64,000 nucleotides of DNA from an uncultured Opitutia bacterium. GTDB taxonomy: Bacteria; Verrucomicrobiota; Verrucomicrobiia; Opitutales; Opitutaceae. Position numbers and translations under genes: made by a program. The stretch lies in the NCBI GenBank assembly GCA_903902745.1, contig CAIUWA010000018.1:1-64000 (forward strand), in the 5' to 3' direction. Of this stretch, positions 56,765 to 64,000 are shown in pieces. The notes under the pieces are model-generated. The model searched no databases. It saw nothing but the letters and a program-made list of their open reading frames with translations, and had not been told where the DNA came from. Position 1 is the stretch's first letter. Each line of letters begins with the position of its first letter.

Positions 56765-58654
56765 ATGCGCTCCCCTCGCATTCGCCTCTCTCTCCTGCTG
56801 TGCGTAGTGCTGCCCCCGTTCATCCCGGCGGCGCGCGCCCAGCTGGCCGCGCCTTCCCACCAGGACGAGGCTGTGACACTCATCCGGCAGTATTGCTGGA
56901 ACTGCCACGGCGACCGCACGAGCCGGGGCGGGATTAATTTCACGAGTCGCGTTTCAGCGGACGGCATCGCCCTCGATCCGGTCTTCTGGCGCAGGGTGCT
57001 CCGGGTCATCGAGGACCGCTCCATGCCCGAGGACGCCGAGCGGAAAAAATTCACGGAGGTTGAGCGGCAGCACCTGGTGCTCGGCATCCGCCAGAGCCTG
57101 CGCAATCCCGACCTGTCCCGACTCGCCCCCGAGCCGGGCCCCGTGCAGCTGCGGCGGCTCACCCAGTACGAATATGCCAGCACGATCCGCGACCTGCTGG
57201 GCGTCACGTCGAAGAGTGACAAGCTGCCCGCCGATGACGGCGGCCGCGGGCTCGACCCCGACGTGGCCAACATGGGTCTCTCGCCCTTCGTCCTGAACAG
57301 CTACCTGAATGTCGCGCAGGATGCGCTCGACCGCGCGCCGCGCGACCGCGTGGTGCTGGCGGAGCCTTCCGGCAAACTGTCCGGACGCGAGGCCGCGCGG
57401 AAGGTGCTGCAGGTACTGCTGCCCCGGGCCTACCGGCGGCCGGTGGAGGCGGAGGATCTGGAGCATTCGCTCAAGCTGTTCGACTTGGTCGACGGCGTCG
57501 GACGGCCGTATGAGGACACGCTGAAGATCACGCTGTCCGGCGTGCTGGCCTCGCCGCGATTCCTCCTGCACATCGAGCGCCCGCAAGTTGGCGAAGGACC
57601 CCAGCGGGTGGATGATTACAACCTCGCGAGCCGGCTGTCATTTTTCATCTGGTCGTCGATGCCCGACGAGGAGCTGCTGCGCCTCGCCAGCCAGGGCCGG
57701 CTGGCGGACGACAAGGTTGTCGCCCAGCAGGTACGCCGGATGCTGCGGGATCCGAAGGCGAAGGCGCTGGCGGAGAACTTCGGGCTGCAATGGCTCGGCC
57801 TGCGCCGGCTGCGCCAGCCCGTGCGCTTCCAGCAGCCGTCGGCCGTCGATACCGCCCAGCCGCTGCGCGCCGCGATGCAGGACGAGGCGGTGCTGTTTCT
57901 CGATTCGATCCTCCGGGACAACTCCAGCCTGCTCACGCTGTTCGACGCCAACTACACCTACGTGAACGAGGATCTCGCCCGGCACTACGGCCTCAAAGGC
58001 GTGAAGGGGCCGCAACTGCGCCGCGTCGCTGTGCCGCCTGAGCGCAGCGGCGGGGTCCTCACCCTCGGTGGCGTGCAGGTCGTGACTGCGGTCGGCGCGC
58101 GCACCAGTCCCGTGCTGCGCGGAAAATGGGTGACGGAAGTGCTGCTCGGTGAACCGGCATCGCCCGGCTTTTATGAAAGCTGCCGGATCTCCAGGGATGA
58201 CAATGCCCCCCAGGGCGCCGGGCTGCGCGCCAGGCTGGAGGCCAACCGCCAGGACGCCAGCTGCGCGATCTGCCACGACCGGTTTGATCCGCCCGGACTG
58301 GCGCTGGAAAATTTCGACAATCTCGGACGCTGGCGCACGGCCGTGGCGGACCAGCCCATCGACAACACGGCCAGGCTGGCGGGCGGCGCAACCATCAGCG
58401 GTCCCGCCGGGTTGAAGCAGGCGCTGCTCGCGACCGGCAAGGAAGTGCTGATCCGCAATTTGACGGAGCGCATGCTGGCCTTCGCGCTCGGCCGCGAACT
58501 CGAGCCCACCGACCAGCCGGTCGTGCGGCAAATCTGTGACGCCCTTGCGAAGGACAATTTCCGCGCCTCCACCCTGGTCGCTGAAATCACCCGGAGCCTG
58601 CCCTTCACCCACCGCCGGCCGGAAAAGACGGCCGCCGTGGTGCTGACGCGCTGA
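56765..58654 (+). CDS. two-heme DUF1592/DUF1588 cytochrome-like protein, copy 2 (short, unpaired)
   Basis: This 629-residue exported protein has a signal (LSLLLCVVLPPFIPAARAQ), the N-terminal heme site YCWNCHGD (about 43), DUF1587 (LTQYEYASTIRDLLGV), DUF1595 (LLPRAYRRPVEAEDLEHSLKLFDLVDG), DUF1592 (SFFIWSSMPDEELL), DUF1588 with SCAICHDRFDPPG (about 498) and DUF1585. It lacks the beta-rich insert between DUF1587 and DUF1595 and the Gly/Pro-rich island found in the other two copies, and no DUF1552 partner adjoins it. ATG 56765 opens the signal peptide. Confidence 0.9.
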   Translation: MRSPRIRLSLLLCVVLPPFIPAARAQLAAPSHQDEAVTLIRQYCWNCHGDRTSRGGINFTSRVSADGIALDPVFWRRVLRVIEDRSMPEDAERKKFTEVERQHLVLGIRQSLRNPDLSRLAPEPGPVQLRRLTQYEYASTIRDLLGVTSKSDKLPADDGGRGLDPDVANMGLSPFVLNSYLNVAQDALDRAPRDRVVLAEPSGKLSGREAARKVLQVLLPRAYRRPVEAEDLEHSLKLFDLVDGVGRPYEDTLKITLSGVLASPRFLLHIERPQVGEGPQRVDDYNLASRLSFFIWSSMPDEELLRLASQGRLADDKVVAQQVRRMLRDPKAKALAENFGLQWLGLRRLRQPVRFQQPSAVDTAQPLRAAMQDEAVLFLDSILRDNSSLLTLFDANYTYVNEDLARHYGLKGVKGPQLRRVAVPPERSGGVLTLGGVQVVTAVGARTSPVLRGKWVTEVLLGEPASPGFYESCRISRDDNAPQGAGLRARLEANRQDASCAICHDRFDPPGLALENFDNLGRWRTAVADQPIDNTARLAGGATISGPAGLKQALLATGKEVLIRNLTERMLAFALGRELEPTDQPVVRQICDALAKDNFRASTLVAEITRSLPFTHRRPEKTAAVVLTR

Positions 58655-58705
58655 AATTTCGGCCTGAACGCAGGCGGGAGCGGCTTTAAGCCGCGACGGC
58701 TAAAA

Positions 58706-58804
58706 TCCCTTTGCTTTTGGATTTCGGGTAGGGCGAACCCTCCGGGTGAGCCGTTCGACAAGCTCACGGCAGACCGCGGCTCGGCAGGGACGCCTCGCCC
58801 TACC
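58706..58804. repeat. GTAGGGCGAACCCTCCGGGTGAG repeat (family C, copy 2)
   Basis: This is the nearly identical partner of 43123-43225, with the same orientation. It is preceded by a GAGCGGCTTTAAGCCGC hairpin (58679-58696) related to family B. The element fills most of the gap between the DUF1592 gene and the PilZ gene, whose stops converge here. Confidence 0.85.
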
Positions 58805-58818
58805 TCGGACGTGGATTC

Positions 58819-59571
58819 CTAGCGGAGAAACGTGCGCAGGAACCCGCGAAGGCGGTCGGGCACATTCTGCTGCATGTTCAGCGCCGACCAGCGGAAGAGC
58901 TGCTTGATTTCCAGCTCCAGCCCACTGCCCGTCTGGAACAGGGGCGCGGTGTCCTTGGCCCGGTGCGGCCGGTCGTCGTCCACCAGGGAGAATACGCTCA
59001 GCCCACGATCAATGGCCCGGCCGCGGACAAAATATTCCTCCACCTGAAACTCAAAATTCTCCGGCGTCGCACTGCCGTCGCGGCGGCACCAGACCGTAAG
59101 CTTTGAGTCCGATTCGCCCATGAAAGTCAGCTTGTCGAACTCCGGTTCCACGTGCGGCCCCGAGCCGCCCCCTTCCGATTGGACCAGCGTGCTGCCAATG
59201 GCGATGGGCATCAGCAGTTGGAGATAGGACGTCCTGGTGTCGGGCTCGTCGAACGCGAGCGTGAGGCCGCAATGGAAGCCCTGATCCGCCGGCCGGACAT
59301 AGCGCACACTGGCGGACGCCTTGATTTCAAAGCTTTCCAGGATGAAGGCGATCTGCGCCACCGCCGCCGCGTCCACGTCGGGCTTCTGGTCCACAATGAT
59401 GCCGAGGCCGCCAGCGGAAATATTCACGATCCGCCCCCGGAAGTTGCCGCCGCCGGCGGACAATGACACCACCAGGGGAAAGGACGGCCCGACGGCGTAG
59501 CGGTTCTTCAGGCGCCGCTCGGCCTGTTTGTTATCCCCGGAACGCGATTTGAAGAGTTTCTGGAAGATCAT
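58819..59571 (-). CDS. PilZ domain protein (cyclic-di-GMP receptor candidate)
   Basis: This 250-residue cytoplasmic protein has the PilZ signature split as usual: ERRLKNRY (RxxxR, about residues 18-24) and NISAGGLGI (about 50-58), followed by the beta-barrel with VRYVRPADQGFHCGLTLAF. These residues normally bind cyclic-di-GMP. A C-terminal region of about 110 residues without known homology follows. No motility or cellulose gene is next to it, so its target is unknown. Confidence 0.88.
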   Translation of the reverse strand: MIFQKLFKSRSGDNKQAERRLKNRYAVGPSFPLVVSLSAGGGNFRGRIVNISAGGLGIIVDQKPDVDAAAVAQIAFILESFEIKASASVRYVRPADQGFHCGLTLAFDEPDTRTSYLQLLMPIAIGSTLVQSEGGGSGPHVEPEFDKLTFMGESDSKLTVWCRRDGSATPENFEFQVEEYFVRGRAIDRGLSVFSLVDDDRPHRAKDTAPLFQTGSGLELEIKQLFRWSALNMQQNVPDRLRGFLRTFLR

Positions 59572-59699
59572 CGGACGGCCGCGGTGGAATCATGACTTCA
59601 CGCAACAGCGGGAAAAACATGAGGGGGACGCATCCCTGCACGCCAGCCGAAACCATGCCGGATGCAGCCGGGCCCGGCTTGATGGCATGCAATTATTCA

Positions 59700-59728
59700 A
59701 TAAAAAGGGCGGGTCTGAGACCCGCCCT
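59700..59728 (-). terminator. Rho-independent terminator of the second DUF1592/DUF1552 operon
   Basis: On the minus strand GGGCGGGTC pairs with GACCCGCCC around a 3-nt loop and runs into TTTTTATT. It begins about 40 bp after the DUF1552 stop codon. Confidence 0.85.
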
Positions 59729-59766
59729 GCCACAACCGAAATTTGCCGGGATCGACCCGGCAAGGT

Positions 59767-61164
59767 TTACGCGAGAGCAATCCGGCCGGTGCTGTCACCC
59801 AGGCGATCGAGGGACGCGCCCGTGCGGTCCAGCATCGAGAGCCAGAGATTGTTCACCGGGACATTGTCGTAGCGGACGTGACGGCCCGTGCTGACCGTGC
59901 CACCGCCCTTGCCGAGGAGCAGCAGGGGCAGGTTGTCGTGGTTGTGCCGGTTGCCGTCGCTGTTGCCGCTGCCGAAGCTGATGAGGGAGTTGTCGAGGAT
60001 CGAGCTGCCATTGGCCTCCTTGATGCTGTCGAGCCTCTTCATCAGGTAGGCGACCTGCGAAACGTGGTAGGTGTTGATCTTCGCCAGCATCGCCAGCTTG
60101 GCCGGATCCCCCTGGTGGTGCGAGGTGCCGTGATGGGGTACATTAGCGTCCACCCAGCCATAGGTCTGGTTGCTACCCTCGTCGGCGAATGGCATGGTGA
60201 TGACCCGCGTGAGGTCGGCCTGGAACGCGAGGACCATCATGTCGATCATGAGCGGAACGTGAATCGGATACTTCGCACTGGTGGTGGAAATGCCGTTGGC
60301 CCGGACTCCGGTGTGCAAGTCGAACTCGGGGCGCTCAGCTCCGGCCGGAGGCGCCGCTGCGACCTCCTGCGCGGCCTTGCCGAGACGGATTTCGATTTCA
60401 CGGACGGACGTGAGGTACTCGTCCATTTTCTGCCGGTCGGTGGAATCCAACTTCTGCTGGACGCTGTTGGCGTCGTTGAGGACGAAATCGAGGATGCTCT
60501 TGCGGTCGCCCTGGCGGCGAGCGCGGCTTTCGGCCGATTCGCGCGGGTCGCCGTTGGAAAACAGGCGGTCGAAAACGGACTGGGGATCGCAATCCTTCAC
60601 CACGGGCGTGGTGTCGCTGCGCCAGGAGATGGTGTGGGAATAGGCGCAGCTGTAACCGCTGTCACAGCGACCGATCTGCTTGCCTTCCTCGATGCCGAGT
60701 TCGAGCGACGGGAATTTCGTCAGATGGCCAATCTTGTCCGCAGCCGCCTGGTCGGCGGAAATGCCGAGCTTGATGTTGGCCCCCTCGGTCTTGCGCGGCT
60801 GCGCCCCGGTGAGATACGCGGACATGGCACGAGCGTGGTCGCCGGGGCCGTCACCATTCGGGTTGGCCTTGTCGCACACGAGCCCGCTGACCACGGAGAA
60901 CTTGTCCTTGAACGCGGCGAGCGGCTGCAGGGTGGGACTGAGCGCATAGGCGGACCCGACGTCGGTCGGGGTCCACTGGTCCATGTTGATGCCATTGGGC
61001 ACATAGATCCAGCCCACGCGCCGGGGGGCCGTGGCCACCTTGGCCGCCGCCTTGGCGTCCGCGCCCAGCAGACGGGTGGGAACCATTGAATCCAACACGG
61101 GCAGCGCCATGACGGTGCCCAAACCCCTCAACAACGTCCGCCGCGACATGATTAGATTGCTCAT
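59767..61164 (-). CDS. DUF1552 domain protein, Tat-exported, second copy
   Basis: This 465-residue protein has a twin-arginine signal (MSRRTLLRGLG, residues 6-16) and the DUF1552 landmarks RVGWIYVPNGINMDQWTP, DHARAMSAYLTGAQPRKTEGANI, GRCDSGYSCAYSHTISW and VPHHGTSHHQGDPAKL. It parallels the copy at 23419-24825 over its whole length. Its start overlaps the stop of the DUF1592 gene by 4 bp and has the Shine-Dalgarno-like AAAGGTG, unlike most genes in this window. Confidence 0.92.
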   Translation of the reverse strand: MSNLIMSRRTLLRGLGTVMALPVLDSMVPTRLLGADAKAAAKVATAPRRVGWIYVPNGINMDQWTPTDVGSAYALSPTLQPLAAFKDKFSVVSGLVCDKANPNGDGPGDHARAMSAYLTGAQPRKTEGANIKLGISADQAAADKIGHLTKFPSLELGIEEGKQIGRCDSGYSCAYSHTISWRSDTTPVVKDCDPQSVFDRLFSNGDPRESAESRARRQGDRKSILDFVLNDANSVQQKLDSTDRQKMDEYLTSVREIEIRLGKAAQEVAAAPPAGAERPEFDLHTGVRANGISTTSAKYPIHVPLMIDMMVLAFQADLTRVITMPFADEGSNQTYGWVDANVPHHGTSHHQGDPAKLAMLAKINTYHVSQVAYLMKRLDSIKEANGSSILDNSLISFGSGNSDGNRHNHDNLPLLLLGKGGGTVSTGRHVRYDNVPVNNLWLSMLDRTGASLDRLGDSTGRIALA

Positions 61165-63992
61165 GAGTCACCTTTTTTTGATTTACCGTTTCGTTTCTGG
61201 AAAGCATCGCTCCGCACGATCTCCTGGATCATGACGGAAAATTTATTGTCCTGCTGTTTCATCGCCATCGTAATGGCGTCGATCGTGCGGCGGTCGTAGG
61301 ATTCCAGTCCGCGGCCCAGGGCGTAGGTCACCATCTTGCTGGCCAGACAACGGCTGAACTCGTCGCTTTGCGCCTTGATGATCTGACGCAGCTCGGCGGG
61401 CCCATTGAACGTCCGGCCTCCCGGCAGGGTGCCGGCAGCATCGATCTTCTCCGTGCCGTCCTGCGTGCGCCAGGCACCGACAGCGTCGAAATTCTCCAGC
61501 GCAAATCCGATGCCGTCCATCTGCGAGTGGCACGTCGCGCATTTCGGGTTCGCGCGATGCTGCTCCATGCGCTGCCGCAAGGTGCCCGTCAGCTCGGCTT
61601 TGCCGTCCTCGGCCAGCGCCGGCACGTTGGGCGGCGGCGGCGGCGGCGCGGCATCAAGGAGATTTTCCAAAACCCACTTGCCGCGCTGCACCGGGGAAGT
61701 GCGGCCGGGATAGGAGGTGATCGTCAGGATGCTGGCCTGGGTCAGGATGCCGCCGCGCTGGTCCTTCGGGAGCGAAACGCGCCGGAATTCGTCGCCGGTC
61801 ACGCCAGTCAGGCCGTAATGCTTCGCCAGCCGCTCGTTCACGTAGGTGAAGTCGGCATCAATAAAGTCCAGCACACTGTGGTCCTCCTGGACCATGGCGT
61901 TGAAAAACAACTGGGTTTCCTTCGTCATGGCCTCGCGCAGCGACTCGTCAAAGCCGGGGAAACGCTTGGTGTCCGGCGTGACATTCTGCATCGACCGGAG
62001 CTGCAGCCATTGGCCGGCGAAATTCTCCACGAGGGTGGATGACTTGGGGTCCTTGAGCATGCGGCGGACCTGCGCATCGAGGTTCGCGCGGAGCCGGCCC
62101 TTTTCCGCCAGTGCAAACAGCTCGTCGTCCGGCATGCTGCTCCAGAGGAAATACGACAGGCGTGAAGCCAGCTCGTATTCGTTCAGGGTATGAATGCCGT
62201 TCTTCTCACCGGGCTGCGGTTCCAGCTCCGTGCGGAAAAGGAACGAGGGTGACACCATCACGGCCTGCAGCACGAGGTCGATGCTCTGGTCGAAGGTCCG
62301 GCCGTCCTCGTCGGCCTTCGCCCAGACAGCCATCAACTGGGTCATTTCCCCATCCTGCACCGGCCGGCGATAGGCGCGGGTGGCAAAGTTGCGGACGATC
62401 TTTTCCGCCGCCTGCACCTTGGTGACCGTGGCGGAAGGCCGCGCGATCATCACCTGCCGGTAGCTTTCGGGCATGCGGTCGAGCGTGGGCTCCAAGGGCC
62501 CTTCCAATTCAAAATATGTGACCCCCAGCGTGGGCTTGCCCGTCGGCGAGAGTTCGGGACCCGCGAAACGACCACCCTGCGGCGGCACACCAGCTCGACC
62601 GGGCGCTCCGGCTGCGCGCTGTCCGGCTGCTCCGACTGCGGCCTGGGCGCCGGCATTGGCCGGCGCGGCTTGGGGAGCTGGCGGATTGTCGGCTACGGCG
62701 GCGACATCATCAGCTTTGTCCGCGGCATCGTCGGCCGCGGGCTTGGCCGCCGGCGCGTTCGCCCGCCCACCGCGGCGGCCACCCTGAGCACGGGCCGGCG
62801 GAGCGGCTGGATTGGGATTATCCTCTTCGGGGGCACTGGGAGCAGTCGCCGGCTTGGTGCCTTCCGCCGCGGCCTTGGCCGCCGCCAGAACTGCCTCCTC
62901 CGGAGTGGCGCCGTTGAGAAAGGCCAGCGTGAGGCGGTGCTTCCCCGCGGTGATATGCGCTTTTTCCACAGCATAAACCGAGGTATTGCGCTGGTCCTCC
63001 TTGATGGTGAAAGGCTCCTGGACTTTCTGTCCGTCAACGAGGAAGGCCACCGAGGGCCGTTGTTTTGAGGACGATCCCTGCGTTCCATAGGCCCGGATAC
63101 GGAAAACGTACTCACCGTCCGCCGGCACTTCATAGTCGGCGTAGATCTCGCCACTGGCCTCGAACACCCGGCCCTTCGGTAGAACCCGGACTCGCCCGGC
63201 CGGACCCGGTCCGGATTCGGCCACAACGGCCGTGGGATCGCCCTTGGGGAAACTGCCATCCGCGCTCGCCGCATCCCAGCGTTTCAGTGGCGGCGGCAGG
63301 ATCGGCTCCACCAGGATCGCCTTTTCCAGCGAGAGGCTCGCGGCCGTCAGGTATTTCTCCATCAGCACCGGCGCCATCGAGAGCACGTCGCCGTTGTTGT
63401 CGAAGCCGTAGCCGGCGTCGTCCACGGGGAAGCTGTCGGCCGGGCGAAACTTGATCGCGAGCAGATCGCGGACGGTATTGTTGTACTCCGAGCGGTTGAG
63501 CCGGCGGAGGGTGACGCGACCCGGATTGATCGGGGCCGAGGCATCACCGACAAGATGGGTCTGAAGCCAGGCGACAACCGGGGCGACCTCCGCGGCAGCG
63601 GGCTGCGGCTCGTCCTTGGGCGGCATCTTGTGGGCGGTGAGTTTGCTGAACGCCTTTTCCAGTGAACGTGTCCCCTCTTCCAGCGAAGCGGCATCCTTGA
63701 TCACATCGAGGCGGAAATCGTTTTCGGCGTTGGCATCGCCATGGCATTCATAGCAGTGCTTCGCCAGGAACGGCTGCACCGTGCGGTGAAACTCATCCCA
63801 CTGGGTGGCCGGCTTGGCTGCGGCGGCCAGCTGGGCCGCAGGAACTCCCGGTGCTGGCGTGCTGGCGGTGGGGCCAACGCCGCAAGCGGCCAAAATCAGA
63901 CAAAGACCGGTGACGCCAAGCAACAGTCCGGCCGACAAAGCAGGCCGGGCACTTTTCAACGTCGGGACTGGGGTAAAACGGGGGCAGGGCAC
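61161..63992 (-). CDS. two-heme DUF1592/DUF1588 cytochrome-like lipoprotein, copy 3
   Basis: This protein of at least 943 residues has a lipoprotein signal (GLLLGVTGLCLILAAC), heme site HCYECHGDAN (about 82), DUF1587 (LNRSEYNNTVRDLLAI), a beta-rich sugar-binding-like domain (about 235-360; DGEYVFRIRAYGTQGSSSK), a Gly/Ala/Pro/Arg island (about 374-484), DUF1595, DUF1592 (SYFLWSSMPDDEL), DUF1588 with KCATCHSQMDG (about 817) and DUF1585. It is coupled to the DUF1552 gene by ATGA. The start shown is a GTG 8 bp from the window end; the frame is open to the edge, so the true start may lie outside. Confidence 0.88.
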   Translation of the reverse strand: MPCPRFTPVPTLKSARPALSAGLLLGVTGLCLILAACGVGPTASTPAPGVPAAQLAAAAKPATQWDEFHRTVQPFLAKHCYECHGDANAENDFRLDVIKDAASLEEGTRSLEKAFSKLTAHKMPPKDEPQPAAAEVAPVVAWLQTHLVGDASAPINPGRVTLRRLNRSEYNNTVRDLLAIKFRPADSFPVDDAGYGFDNNGDVLSMAPVLMEKYLTAASLSLEKAILVEPILPPPLKRWDAASADGSFPKGDPTAVVAESGPGPAGRVRVLPKGRVFEASGEIYADYEVPADGEYVFRIRAYGTQGSSSKQRPSVAFLVDGQKVQEPFTIKEDQRNTSVYAVEKAHITAGKHRLTLAFLNGATPEEAVLAAAKAAAEGTKPATAPSAPEEDNPNPAAPPARAQGGRRGGRANAPAAKPAADDAADKADDVAAVADNPPAPQAAPANAGAQAAVGAAGQRAAGAPGRAGVPPQGGRFAGPELSPTGKPTLGVTYFELEGPLEPTLDRMPESYRQVMIARPSATVTKVQAAEKIVRNFATRAYRRPVQDGEMTQLMAVWAKADEDGRTFDQSIDLVLQAVMVSPSFLFRTELEPQPGEKNGIHTLNEYELASRLSYFLWSSMPDDELFALAEKGRLRANLDAQVRRMLKDPKSSTLVENFAGQWLQLRSMQNVTPDTKRFPGFDESLREAMTKETQLFFNAMVQEDHSVLDFIDADFTYVNERLAKHYGLTGVTGDEFRRVSLPKDQRGGILTQASILTITSYPGRTSPVQRGKWVLENLLDAAPPPPPPNVPALAEDGKAELTGTLRQRMEQHRANPKCATCHSQMDGIGFALENFDAVGAWRTQDGTEKIDAAGTLPGGRTFNGPAELRQIIKAQSDEFSRCLASKMVTYALGRGLESYDRRTIDAITMAMKQQDNKFSVMIQEIVRSDAFQKRNGKSKKGDS

Positions 63993-64000
63993 AAAGCTGA

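Overview
The window looks like a chromosomal segment of a verrucomicrobial bacterium, most likely of the Opitutaceae type. It is GC-rich. The taxonomic pointers are an integron integrase with the N-terminal extension common in Verrucomicrobia, several two-heme DUF1592 cytochromes paired with Tat-exported DUF1552 proteins, TMTC-like membrane proteins with TPR tails, many hairpin repeats between genes, and gene starts with C/T-rich leaders instead of Shine-Dalgarno sites. This is inferred from gene content; no 16S gene is present.

Layout. 1-45 is the 3' part of an initiator tRNA followed by a terminator. 121-3598 (minus) is a CUT2-type sugar ABC importer in the order binding protein, ATPase, permease. 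3993-6701 holds an ECF sigma factor and RecQ. 6882-11717 is a four-gene sugar catabolism cluster: cupin isomerase-like protein, TIM-barrel isomerase/epimerase, Gfo/Idh/MocA dehydrogenase and a mutarotase-like protein. 11747-14789 (minus) holds a TMTC-like TPR protein and MtnA. 14915-21277 is a methionine/vitamin B12 block: a TonB-dependent receptor behind a cobalamin riboswitch, head to head with a methionine synthase split into two ORFs. 21399-23422 carries an ArsR/SRPBCC pair, a DUF899 protein and a small cysteine-containing membrane protein.

23419-27479 (minus) is the first DUF1592/DUF1552 pair. 27759-33218 holds a DoxX-like protein, a second TMTC-like protein, a TPR protein, a ThuA-like protein and a DTW-domain tRNA-modifying enzyme. 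At 33470-36632 a GH2 glycosidase lipoprotein is cut off inside its catalytic barrel and runs directly into an integron integrase gene. 36839-43768 contains a DUF2937 protein, a membrane protein divergent from an HxlR regulator, a lone receiver protein, a dCache/HAMP sensor without an output domain, a Bcr/CflA-type exporter, a secreted unknown and a VOC protein.

43817-63992 is dominated by exported proteins: a 1278-residue LamG/CARDB protein, a cytochrome c-PQQ-type sugar dehydrogenase fusion, a PEBP protein, a LamG protein, a subtilase, a PL4-like rhamnogalacturonan lyase, an unknown secreted protein, an orphan DUF1592 cytochrome, a PilZ protein, and a second DUF1552/DUF1592 pair. Together with the ABC importer and the catabolic cluster this suggests a polysaccharide-degrading lifestyle with oxidative chemistry outside the cytoplasm. 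Two features recur across the window: several families of intergenic hairpin repeats, and Gly/Arg/Ala/Pro-rich islands inside otherwise globular exported proteins.
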